Assembly: GCA_025345505.1 (NCBI GenBank) | Contig: JANVCC010000073.1 | Location: 10,388,628 to 10,452,627, forward strand | Direction of reading: 5' to 3' | DNA length: 64,000 bases | Source: Todiramphus chloris collaris | Taxonomy: Eukaryota > Chordata > Aves > Coraciiformes > Alcedinidae | Shown here: piece after piece, positions 23,508-36,100 of the stretch | Layout of the letters: each line of letters opens with the position of its first letter | Position numbering within the stretch: position 1 is the stretch's first letter | Program-made: the position numbers and the translations under genes | The notes under the pieces: model-generated | Database searches by the model: none | Told to the model about the DNA's origin: nothing | What the model saw: the letters and a program-made list of their open reading frames with translations, nothing else

Positions 23508-23602
23508 CTTTTTTTGTTTTGTGTTGTGGGTTGGGGGTTGGTTTGTTTGTTTGTTTTATTGTTTTTTTGTGGTTTGTTTTGTTTGGGGTTTTTTTTTTGT
23601 GG
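23508..23602 (+). repeat. G/T-rich low-complexity tract (TTTG/GGTTTG)
   Basis: Nearly all bases are G or T, in units such as GTTTG and GGGTTGG. The complementary A/C-rich type recurs at about 953, 30590, 43600 and 53350. Confidence 0.8.
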
Positions 23603-26600
23603 TGAGGTGATCTCTTCACTGATCAAAAGAGGAATAACTGAACCATTATGCTGTACCATTACACTGGGTCAGATTATCTGGCTCATTGCGGTCACAATCC
23701 AGTAAGGCATTTCAGCTCAACCTAATTCATGTTTAGGGATACTATTCACGAACTAATAGCTAAACACCTGCCCAAGAATAGGTCTTAGATAGAGTTTTGT
23801 CACTGACTACAAAAAAAGCCAGGTCAGAAGCGTTGTATATAGTACATGGAGTCCAGTGAATTTTTGGGGGATTATGCAGTTGAGTTTAGGTTCACCAGCA
23901 TCAATAAAGGTTGCACATTCTGGACCTTACTGTAGAATTTGTTCCTAAATGTTTTACATATATGGTGCAATATGTAGGCATAATAGTGTGAGTGAAAAAT
24001 GCAGAAGTTGGCAAAACACTATATTTCTGTGAAATTGTTACTTTGAATGGCAACCTTAATGTCCATTTATTTCCTCCACGTTTTGAAATAGTGTATGTGT
24101 CTGCACAGCATTTTTAGTGTAATGTCCATTCAAATCTATAGTCAGTCTGTCTGGAAAATTGACTCTTCAGGTGTGGCTTAAGAGATCTGTCTGATTATTA
24201 TATTGGTTTGAGTGGCCATGCTTGTAAAATGGCTGTTAAGACTCATAAACTAAATCAGTGAAGGTGTTAACATATCTGTTGTCTTCATTGTATTATACAG
24301 ACATTTCCATTTTTAAATAAAATTAATAAAATGTAATTGTTTCCTTGGAAAAAAAAAAACTTTGTTCAGTTTTATCAGAAAGCAATTACCATGGTGCAAG
24401 AACACAAGACCATAGATGATTTACCGTTTACATTGTTCAAGATTGAGAATAGTGCAGAAATCTAGAATAAAAATCTTTTTTTAAATGATTCTTTTTTTTT
24501 TTTTCAAAAGCCATAATGATGATAAAAATATTCACAAGGCCATGCCTTTTATAAATGTTAACAAATGTTTCAGAATCAACAAAAGACATCCAGAACTTGA
24601 TGGTGGTATTATAATATAATATCTTTTGCATGATTTGTACATTGATAATGTATGACATGAACATAGTAAGATTTTTGGGGTTTTTTTGGTTTTTATTTTT
24701 TTGGTTGCATCCAAAGAGTTAGGAAGGAAATATAACAAGAATGTATTTATAATCACTCTATTTTGAAATAAAGTAAAGAAAACAAAACTTATTGGTTTTA
24801 CCCTGTTTCAATCATTACTATTCTAGGTTAGTTTATAATTAAGAGAGTTACTTATAACATCCAGTCAAATGTAAAACATGGAAAACTATTGCTTTTGAAT
24901 TTTATATACCTTCAGCAACATGAAAATATTGGCCATCATTGACTTAAAAATTTGTATGAAATATTAAGAAAATGGTTTTGTACTATTATATTTCTGAAAC
25001 TAGAGTTTAAGTGCCTGTAATATACTCCTCTGGATCATTTGTATATGGACGAAAGAAAATCTGAATAGTATTTTCTAATCACCTAAACAATTTGTTTTGT
25101 TTTTTATGGAAGCTTTTTTTCTGTCTGCTGTCTAGCAAAATCCTCCTTGCCTCTGTTATACAAATAGTCCCTCCAAGGTCAGTGAAATTTTTTTACATTA
25201 CTAACCCAAGCAGAATTTAGTTTTCAGTTGGAGGATTCTGAGGTCTTCAACACAGAAGTGCTTAGAGGAGCATTCGCTTAGTGCTAGGGGCATTTGGTTT
25301 GCTCCCTTCTCACTAATCATTTTGAACAAGACAATTTTTCAGAGGAAAAAAATGTTAGTTTATCCTTATCAAAGAGAAAAACACCATTTCAGTTGGTTGG
25401 GTTAGTTTTATAAATTAAAGTTGCAAAGATGTCTTTAGGTAGTTTAACTTCCAAATTCAGATTTTGTAGTAAAAATGTTTTACAAAGCCTAATAAAAATC
25501 TTCCTGTAAGGGGAGAAGAGCAGGAAGAGAATTACATCTAGATTAAACATTCCCTGTTGTGCAGGATTTAACATGCTTGATAATGGTGGTGAATAAGAAT
25601 CAGAATGTGATACGGGCCAGAAAAAAAGGAGATGATGTGGATTTTTTTTTTCACTCTCAGTTGCAGGGTAACATTAAGAGCAAACCCACATCATCAACTG
25701 GAAAAGGCCTATGTATATATTCCATAGAATTTATTTCTAAAGAAAAACTTGAGTATTCATGTTTTGAAAATAATGTGTGTACTGATTTCCTGAATGTAGA
25801 GGAAGGTAGCAGGTTTCTCTTATATTTTTCCATTATTAGTCTTTATTACTAATTGCAGTTCATTCATCCTTTTGTATTTGGATCGATGCTGTATTGAAAA
25901 ATAAAAGTAGGAATTTTAATGGTCAAGGATGAACTCATCTCAGAAATTTACCCATGTAAATCCAGACTAACTCAATGGACTGGTGGAATCAAATCAGCCT
26001 TACTTTAATGGACACAAAAGCAGAAATTTACCATTTTAGATGAGGAGCTGATCTGTCATTGAAATAAAGAATAAGCCAATTTTCACTTGAAATAAGATAC
26101 AATCCTTCTTTATGCTCTAATGGTTTGTGTGATAAAGCTGTTACTATTTTCAAATAACCATATGACAGAATATAGAGTATGTGCAGTCCTATGTCCTTTG
26201 ATGTCCGTGGAACTCTACAATGATTCAAGAGCTGTGGTCATCCTCTAGATATACTATGGATACAAATCTATTTAAATTTCCTGATTTAATACCTAGACAT
26301 GGGTTATACATAACATACAATAAAAATTATATCTTAATATATTATTTTTTTTCTATAATGGAACAAAGTTACCCAGCTCTTTCTTATCATTAATCAGGAA
26401 CTTTATTGCAAGTATCTTTATTTTGCTGTTTATTTTATTCATGTTCATTAGTAATAGTTGAGATTATTTTTGTAGTCATTTCTGGAAAGTTTTGTAGTCA
26501 TTTAACGCTAAATGATTTCTTAAAAGCACAAATAACACTCAGAAAAAAGAGAGCTAGGTGGTGCTAACTCTGAATTTTTTGTGTACGTGAAGGCTTAAAA

Positions 26601-27020
26601 TACTGTAAATCAACTCTAATGGGTACAGAAGTATTACATCATTGTCCCTTTGGTCATTGTTTAACCAGAAAATAAAAGGTGATCTCTATATGGTTTAGTA
26701 GTCATTTTGCATATGTACAATAATAAAGAAGTCTTCCTCAGTTTCCCTCATCCACAAGCATTTAATTTCTTGATCCAATTTCATCTAGTTTCCTAGAAAT
26801 GTGTGCATTATGGCTTTTCAGGGCAATTCTTCCCTTTCGTGCTCTCACCTCACATGTAGCATGCCTAGTCCCTTACAGCTGAATGTTTGTCTAGGTATTA
26901 GTTGATACCAGTTTCCAAAAAGGCAAAGAGGAGGATCTGTCAATTCTGGGGAGGCAAATTGTAGGAGACTGTCATGGATGGTTTTTGTCATATGAAGTTC
27001 TACGATCTGAAACAGGAGTA

Positions 27021-27195
27021 GAATCGCAGAATCACTCAGGTTGGAAAAGACCCTTGGGATCATCATGTCCAACCATTAGCCCTACTCTACAAGTTCATTC
27101 CTAGACCAGGTCCCCCAACACCACATCCAAGCGGTGTTTAAACTCATCCAGGGATGGTGACTCAGCCACCTCCTTGGGCAGCCAGTAGGAAGTGG
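27021..27195 (-). mobile_element. CR1 LINE 3' stub
   Basis: On the minus strand this reads as the CR1 3' end: a GAGTCACCATCCCTGGATG-type segment, then GATCCCAAGGGTCTTTTCC-type sequence and a TGATTCTGCGATTC tail. The same terminal wording occurs at the 3' end of the plus-strand copy at 50571-53030, so both likely belong to one CR1 subfamily. Only about 175 bases remain and there is no coding capacity. Confidence 0.88.
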
Positions 27196-30100
27196 TTTAA
27201 GCTTCTGTTAGGAAGAGTTGTGTTGTCTTTTGAAGCTGTACGGTCATGTCTTTTCATGACTGTAAGGTGGACAGTATAAAGTAAATGTGAAGTAAATTTG
27301 ATTCAGTCAATTGAATCCTGACAGTCACTGATAAATCTTCACCCATGTACCCAAGATAGAGACTTTGGTATCACTATTCACTGAAGTGTCTTGGAAAAAG
27401 TATTTAGGTTAAACCAGATGTGATACATATTTCATAATGAGGCTTTTAACTGAGACGTGTGTACATTGGATGCTGTTTGTATGTGGAGGTGAATCCGTAC
27501 CTAATGTTTGTCAAACAGTTTCTTTGGTAGGGTGCCTGTGAGATACATTAGTGCTCACATCCGAATATGAAGCAGTGCACAGTAAGTACATCTCAATGAG
27601 CAGTCACAAAGGGCAGAGTGTTTTGACAGATTTTGAGCTCTTCACTGCAAGAAACTACAGGAAACTGTGTACCATACAGCAGATTTTCTTGCTCCTTGGC
27701 ACTATTTCATAGATTCTGTGAGCCCTGCTCAGCAGGGTATTCTTCTTGTCTACACACCACAAATAAGACTGCAGGTCTCAAATCTGGTCTGTGTGCTCAC
27801 TGTGTTTGCTTATACCCAAAAATAGTTTTGTGGAGAAGGTTGGGAGAAGAGCTTTCATGGGTTTGGTTGTTTTTTTTTGGTTTTTTTTTTTTTTTCCTGG
27901 AAAGCAAAATGGGCTGAATTTGAATTTTTCAGGATTGAGAAGGAAAAATACAGATATTTTAAAGAATGGTCATATCATTGGGTAATATCTGTGTTTAGAA
28001 AGTATTTTACTAAGAGAGAGAAAAAGAAAGCATTTGGGTTTATATTTTTAGAACACAGCTTTTCAACTTCTTCCATTCTTGGGTTAGAATATACCCTGGG
28101 AGCAAAGGGACTCACATGTACCACTCAGGAAATGGTGTATCTGCAAAGATATGTCCTAAATGTCTTGCTGCCTTTTGTGTGGTAGAAATTAAATGCAAAG
28201 TTTTGAATGTTCCTTTTCTGCTAGAGGGAACATTAATAAAAGTTAGATCAGTTAGTATTCTTTAGGACCAGTCTAAACTCCTGTTGGCATGGCTGTAATT
28301 TGATGAAGTTAGCAACAAGAGTACAAATGTCATGTGATATTTTTGGATGGGGTTAACACTTTGAAGTAATTTGGGTTCTTACAGTATCTTTCGAAAATAT
28401 TGCCATGTGGTCACACTGTTTTATCCCCATGAAGACCTTTACTTTATGGATCAGTTCAATAAACTGGTAGTTTTACAAATGTGATCAGGAGATTGTGCCC
28501 AAATGTCAAGCAAAAAAAAATTGCTTTTGATTCTCATGTTTTTTCTAAGATGTAAATAAAGAATAACAACATCATGAACAAGACATATTTAAGATTTCTT
28601 TTTGTTCAATGAAGATTACTTTTGCCTTAATTAGGTGAAATGTTCGGAAAGTACTTTGAGAAAATTTGGATACTACCAAGTAATAAGGTCCCTATTCTGT
28701 AATCTTTTCTCAAGAATATAAGCTATGGAAGTGCTAAGAGGTTTTATGTTTTAAGTAGCTTCCCCTAGAATTTGAAGTTCCTCTTTAGCTTTTGGAATGA
28801 TGCCATGAACATGATTTTATGATTTTGTTACAATAGTCACATACACAGTAACTAGCAGAAGAAATGGTCAACAAGTGTGACTCATTGTCTGTGTAGTTTT
28901 GTCAAGTAATTTATACCACTTCAACATACGACAACAAAGATAGTAAGGATTACAAATTGCAAGTTGGTAAGGATTCCCTTACATTTGTAATGTGTTTTCA
29001 AAATGAAAGCAGTATGCAAATGATGAGTATTATCAGCATACATTCCATTTCAAAAGGGGAATACCATTGTACTGTACATAGTACTCTATTGTTCAGATTG
29101 AGAAATATCACTGAAATTGAATAAGCTGGGTTTTCCTTTCTGCAGTTTTCTCCTTCAACCATTAAATAGATCTGTTTTCTCTCACAGAGCAGTACAGCTC
29201 TGAGCCATATGCAAGAAAATATATAAGGCTAAAAAAGACAAGCAAATATGTTTCCTACAAAGAAAACATCTGCGTTATAATAATTTTTCAAATTTTCTCA
29301 TATTTTTCAAAATCATTGGGATCTCTGTCAGTTTTTGCTTATGCTGGCAAATTGCGGGACTGAGGTGTAGCATTGGAGTCTGTTCCTATTTTCTTTCTGC
29401 ACAAAAATATTCCCTTTGACATTACACATGCATGAGGTCAGTTTGCCTAGTGTCACTCACTGCCGTATCGGGTTGAAGCAACATGTATTCATACCTGCTT
29501 ATGGAGGAATTTGCCATGAGCCTCACAAAACAGATGTCCCGAGAAGCAACAGAAGCATGGCAATGACCTTTGCTAAAGTGTCTTCTCCTATATCCTGGTG
29601 AGCACACCTCTGTGGTGAGGCCAAACACTTCCATAGCTTGGGCCAAGGAGCAAGGCTGTAGCAGGACTCAGTAATATCCTTTTTACATTGCAAGGAAACA
29701 ACAGAAGCAGAACAGCACAGCAGCTCTCTAACCAGCAATGTAAGACTCTGGCTGTCTGCTACTGCAATATATGAGCTGGTCCATTTTGCAATAGGGAAGG
29801 CAATCCTCGCTTCTGGGTCCAATCTAAACTCTAAAGTTTGGGACCAGGTTGGAAGAGCTTGTTTGACCAAATGTGTTGTTCACAGTCCAAGTAGACCAGA
29901 TCCTCTGTCAGATTTTTGGAGGTGTATGGTTTTCCTGTCTGTAAATAGTGCACAGTAAAGCTTGCATTAACAACTTTTAATGATTCTGTAATGTACTGTC
30001 CATAATGCATGTTCACATGCAAAATTGTCATGTCCATGTGGTATTGCTATGTGTCACTGGCAGTAGATGGGGATGACCATTTCTTACCTCAAAGGCTATT

Positions 30101-33100
30101 GTGGTGGCTGGACTCATATTGTTTTACCTGTTAATTACATATGCTTTGATATAATAATTATTTCTTTTCTGAATCACAACACTTTCTCATTAAGTCTTTC
30201 ACTTTTTCCCCTCCCCCCTTCATTCTTCTGTTTAATAGAAATTCCTTTAGTCCATTTCCAGTTGGTAAAGAACAATGTAAAATCTTCTACAGAAAAACTC
30301 CACTTTATGTAATGCACTGAAGATGGCACTGTAGTAACAACTTCACACAGTGAATGATAAAATATGCTTGTGTTTGTTGCTGGGAATTTGTGATTTTTTA
30401 AAATTTGTTTAATTACCTCAGCTAACATAAAGCCAAGGGTCAGTTTAATGCAGCACCACCCGACACTGCTACTGTAATTAAGGCTGGAGGAGTGTTTCTG
30501 TCACTTAGACTTCTCTTCAAGGAGATTCCAATTCAACCCAAACTACAAGGAATAGTTTATAGTTGATCTTAGCAGAAAGTTGTTGTATTTTAAAAAAACC
30601 AAAAAACCCAACAAAACAAAACAAGGAAGGTAACAAAATAATTTCTCTTAAGGATACCACTTCTCCATGTCTGTAACCTTTACAGGCCATGTTAAGGCAC
30701 ATTAACACTGCAGCAGGTCTCTAAACACCTAACAGACCCCAGGGCAGGGCTTTATGGTATTGATTGCACTATGCAAACCTTACAAAATTCAGTGTCCTGT
30801 ATATTTGGGAGGGTTTTATTCATGTGAAACAGGAGCTTCAAGTTAAAAAATAAGAAACAAAAACCCACGAAGAATGCCAATGATACGTAAAATTCATGAT
30901 TAGGTTAATGATAATTTTTTAGTAAGAATAAAGAAAAATAAGTTTAAACTGACAGTTATATAGGTCTGAAATGATGCTTTTATCCATTTCTTAATGCACT
31001 CTTTTTTAAGTCCTTCACTCATACCAGGTGGGAGTTTTGGTTTGTTTTGAAGTATGTGAGTAATTGGGCCCCTGTGCAGCAATTACTTCTCACAGCTACT
31101 TCCAATCATACATACCTAAGTTATTTTGGAGGGGATTAAAAATGGAAAGCTTACATTCTTTTTAGGATTTGCCTTGCTCTTGAGAATTCAGTGGAACTAT
31201 TTCTGTGAACTGCCACCACAGGGTTTTTTTTCAGGTGTTGAGAAAAAAAAAGCATGTGATTTAAAACTCCACCGATTTCCTTGACAGTCAGCAGCTGCCC
31301 CAAAGGATCTAATACTTTCTGTCAGCAAGCCAGTTTTGGGGGAGGCTGACTTTTTGAAAACTCCCGGTATATATGTACTTAAATACCAGGAAGAAGAAAG
31401 AGAAGTGCTTAGGCTGTTTGAGAGGGACTCCGCTTTTCTCTCTGTCAGGGGTGATGCAAAACCAGCCGGGTATTGCATGGCTTTAGAAAAATGTCCGTAA
31501 AACGCCCAGGGGTCTTTTACAGGTAAAGGGCCTGATCTCATAGCCACTGAATATCCCCTTTCTGTGGGCTGTTTGATCTGGCCTGTGTGCTTATTCCTTC
31601 TCCCAGCAGGGATTTTTTTCGGAAGCAACAGCCTTAGCCCCGGTGTGGTGGGTGGGAGGGAAAACAGCACTTCGCTTCGCTTGGCACTGGCTGCGCTGAT
31701 CGATTAATGAGCAGTGTTAACCTCCTCAGGCTGTCTTCGCTCTTGTTCCTCAGTGGGAAGTATGACAGACACACAGGGCATGGGAAGAGGTGTTACATGA
31801 GAGGCTTGTAGTGGAGACACAAAGAAATATACACCGAAACGCTTGTTTGGGAAACTGGATCCAACTGCATTGCACATCACTGCTAGAGAGTGCAAACCAA
31901 TGTGGGGATCGTTCTCAGACTCTGCCCAAAAGCTGAGCTCCTAAACCCCAGCTCTGCAGGATCATTGTAGGTGCAGGGCTCAGGAGCTGCTGGGACTCAG
32001 CAGCAAGTACTTTTGGGGCTTGGGGTATTTCCCCCTCACAGATCAGGCATTTCAGAAGTCCTTTGTGTGCAGCTCTTCAAAGATATGGGAATTAAATATG
32101 TTTAGTGCTCTGATCTTGGAATAAATCTGATAGTAGCTCTTTAATTAGCCCGGCAGGGTGCTCCTGTCTGCACACAGCACTTCCCAGCTGCGTGAGCTCT
32201 TCATCCTCCTCAGCCTGCTCAAAACTTCATACCAAAGCTCTGCAGCTCCCTCTGCAGAGGACAATGCTGATTTTATTCTGGTAGGAATGAAATCAAGAGT
32301 TAATGGTTTCTCCTTGTGCCACCACAACCTCCAACTACAGAAAAATGGAATGTGGGTGGTGGAGATACAGACTCATGGTAAGGTAAGGGGATATTGAGAG
32401 ATGCTGAAGGAGAAACAGAAATAACATAGGTTTGGAGGTCTAAAGGTGGAAGTTTTTCTTGGAGGTTACTTTGGGGCTGTGGGATTGCTTAGAAGCCTGT
32501 GAAGCACATAGCAAGCAAATTAAGGAGTTAGGTGGGAACAGGCTTAGCTGCTACAAAGATAAACACTCTAACTTACATACTCACGTAAACATTTAGAGAT
32601 CTTTGTGATGCATTGGCCGTTAATATTTTATTTATCACTTATTATATATTTAATTTTATATAGTTCTTTAATGGAAAGGTGATGGATTGTGTTGTCTACA
32701 AGAACCTGCATATAAAGATCTGGCAGATCTGTCTGTCTTTTGAAAAATAATTATATTTATATCCAGTTTGAAGGAGGTAAAATGCATTACGAAGATATTA
32801 GTCATGTTCAATTGTTGTCTCGGTTTAGAAAAAGGCAGGAATAAACACCAGCAGGCAGTATTTGTATTGCAAAGGGGGAGTTGTTATGAACCTGCAGCGA
32901 AACTGCCACCTGGATCTTCACTACCCCCATCATCACACAGAAGCTGAACTATTTCCGTCTATCTCCCATGGCTGACAGAGCAGTGATTATGTGAGGAGTT
33001 GAGGTATTAGTACAGGCTCTAGTGCAAGGAAGACATAGAAGCTGTACAGTGTCCTTGTGCTCCCCCCACTGATGGGAAATAGTGTTAAGTGTCTGCACCC

Positions 33101-36100
33101 TTGGGAATTAAGGCCCTTACCTCTGTGCCTCCTTGAGAGTTGTGCCACTCTAATATCTAGAGGGTGAAGCAGCCGAAGACACAAGCCAGTGGAGCAGAAA
33201 CACTGTCAAAAAGCAGCGTGTGTAATCTTTGCCTTCTATTTTTTTAATGAAAATGGTGTGTGAAGTCTCCATGCCACAGTGTCTTTCCTGTTCAGTGGTC
33301 ACACGTGGCAATCATCTTCACCCGCTATGTCCCATACCACATGAATATATCCTGGAGTGTCGCGAAAGCAGTCTCTCAGTTCTCAAGCTGCTCACTGTGC
33401 AACAGACCATGAACGTACTCTTCCTGGAGTTTTTGCTCTTAATCCAGGAAAGCATTTTCTTAGGTCCTTAATGGTAAGCTTAAGGTTAAGTGTTTGTTTA
33501 AGCACTTCGCTAAACTGTGTTTTGCTGAATATCTGCCAAATGAAAACAGATGGGCTAATTTGCTCTGATGTTCATCCATGAGCCTTCATCAGAGCTGTAA
33601 GAGCAGCAATCTTGACGAAAGGTGTACTCCAAAGCAAGCGAGGGGCAGAGCTAAGCAATTACAGGCCACAAGATGGCTCTGAGTTCCCTTGGAAGCTGTA
33701 GATTTGGGGATCGTGCTTGTCCTCCTTATCCCTCCTCTTCCAGGGAAGAGCACTGCCTTTTCTGTAAGGAGTGTCACCCTGTCTAGTCATCCCTAGTGTC
33801 ATCTCGAGTACCTACAAGGGACAGAGCCAAGGAACAGTAGTCTTCCTCCATTTGTCACCAAGAAACAGCTGTAGCTGGGTTAAACGCAATGAGCAGGGCT
33901 CTTCTTTCTGCTGTCTCTGCCATAGGATGTTTGCTCCTCTTCTGAAGGCATTTCTGATGAGCCAGAGCGGACACAAACTGTTGATGGATTCTTCAAACTG
34001 TTTCCTTTTACTAAAGAGCAGCCAGTATAATTACACTACCATGTTGTGGGTTTGAAGGGTTTTGGAGACAGATATTGATATATTACAATTTGGTATAAAA
34101 TGTTGACCACTGTCAGTCACTCAAGAAACAATGTGGTAAGTTTAAGGCTTTGCAATATGTCACATAATTTTAAAAAACCGAACTAACTAGTGACTTATAA
34201 AACAATGAAACAAATTATTAGCCTAGAAACACAGATTTGTGGAGATGTGCTTTTAAAGTAAATGTTGTTCACAAACCCAAAAATGCTGCTGAAGCTGACA
34301 TTCATGTTCAAGTGCCCTGACTGTAGTATAAGGCATATGATTAAGTGTAAAATGGTCCTAAGGAAAAACAGCAAGTAAGCATGGCATTAGAAGCTTTAAC
34401 ATATTCCAGGAGTAGGCTGAATCAATACTGCAAAGTAATTATTGTTCCAATATTTTATTTAAGGGGGCTTTTGTGTGTGTGGTTTGGTTTCTGCAATAGA
34501 TGATACTTCTCCTATCCACAAGGAGTCTAGCTTGCTACCAAAATCTGCCTGTTTATAATTGTTTTAATGCCAAATGTAAAAGTACATGGAAGAAAGGAAG
34601 GGGGGAATTTGGACTTTAAAATGCCTTTCTCATGAATTATTTATACTATTTATTCTGCAAGATCAAATACTGTTTTCAAGAAAATTATGACAGGGAATGC
34701 ACAAGAGATTTGAGAGGTTGGATATGAGCAACAAATCTTTGCTAGGAAAGGAAAAACAATAAAAACCTCTCCAAACCTCAAACAGAAAGTTTGCCTAAGA
34801 AATATCAAAGATTGGTGTTGTGAGACTGTAAAGTGCAGTCCCAAATCTATCATTTTATTTTTATAGCATGGTGCTGTCAAGTTCTGCTCTGATCCAAGAC
34901 TAAACAGCAATTTGCAAAATGGGGTGGCAGAACACAGATCATCTTCATTTTTAGCACACCATAGCCTGAAATGAGCTATTGCATGTGTTAGCATCTGTAA
35001 AAACAGTGAATTTCAGCCTCCTTCACAGCACTTTATTCTCTTTAGGTACTTAACTCTGATATGCAAATGGTGAAGTCCCTTGGTTTAATACAGTGGGCAG
35101 CAAAGGGTATGTATGGAATGCCAATCTTGCCCTCCTTCAGTTTTTGTAACCAGTTAGAGGACAGTAGTGGACATCTTTCTAAATGTCAGTGGATGTGTAT
35201 TGGAGAAGGAAATGGGTGCAACAGGTAAAAAAAAAAGAAAAAATTTCACTTTTTATCATGTTTGTGGAGTTAAGGCAACGTTGAATTAGACTTCTCAGGA
35301 CAGCCTGGCCTGAAATATGTAGTAGAAGGCATAGAAGATGTCCAGAAAAGAGCTTATTGCTCTGAATTCATACAGACATTTCAATGGAAGGGAATTAGAG
35401 CAACATCTGTGTTGCCTGAGCAGAACCAGGAACTGTCCTGTTTCTATTTATGTGCTTTGCCAATGCCAATGCTGCCATTAGCACTAACTTTCAAGCATAT
35501 CCTGCACTGTTTGTTGGAAATGGTGTGAGGAAACTGTCATTCTGCAGAGGGCACAACTGAGGGGCAGGAAGAGAGAAAGCATTTATTTTGGGACCATGTA
35601 AACCAAACCTTGACAAATAAAAAATCATGAAGGCAAACATGCTTGGTCCTTGCTGACATCAGCAATGCACCTGCTTGTATCCTGCAGGATAATCAGCCTT
35701 TGGGCAACTCTAACCCCTAGGAGGCCACTGCTCCAAGAATATTATCAGCCTTTACTGTGGGGCTGGAGAAGGGCTTGGCCCTCACTAGCAGGAAACGTGG
35801 AGACCTTCTGGTAGAACCTCCTGCATCTGCTGGAGTCAGCAGAGCTCCACTGACCTGAGTAGCCCAAGGATGATTTTTGCCAATGCAGCTAGGCTTCGTG
35901 GTGTCACTGGTGTTCCTGGAAGTGCAATTAGCTGAAGAACAAGTATAATTTTTTTTTTTTCCCAGGGGATACCATGGAAAGATGATGTGAACTTAGAAAA
36001 TGCCTCATACTAGGTAAAGCTGTTCCTCTCCCCTTTTCTTACTTACTCTGAATATAAACAGAGACTAACTGAGGTTATAGCAGTTGCCTAATTTATTCAG

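Larger units (their letters stand above)
21561..27020. other. Non-coding AT-rich stretch downstream of SLITRK4
   Basis: No gene is supported. The first few hundred bases may be distal 3' UTR, as an AATAAA lies at 21871-21876. A T/G-rich low-complexity block spans about 23508-23602 and others lie near 24670-24705. A T-run is at about 24491-24504. Confidence 0.5.

Noticed and set aside
29523..29870. Open frame of 115 codons on the minus strand
   Set aside because: There is no recognisable domain, it overlaps other frames, and no promoter or splice context is visible.
35061..35068. Single octamer ATGCAAAT, also near 29012, 42149, 44588, 48773 and 59202
   Set aside because: Isolated 8-mers are expected by chance in AT-rich sequence; only the cluster at 14.1-14.4 kb was kept.
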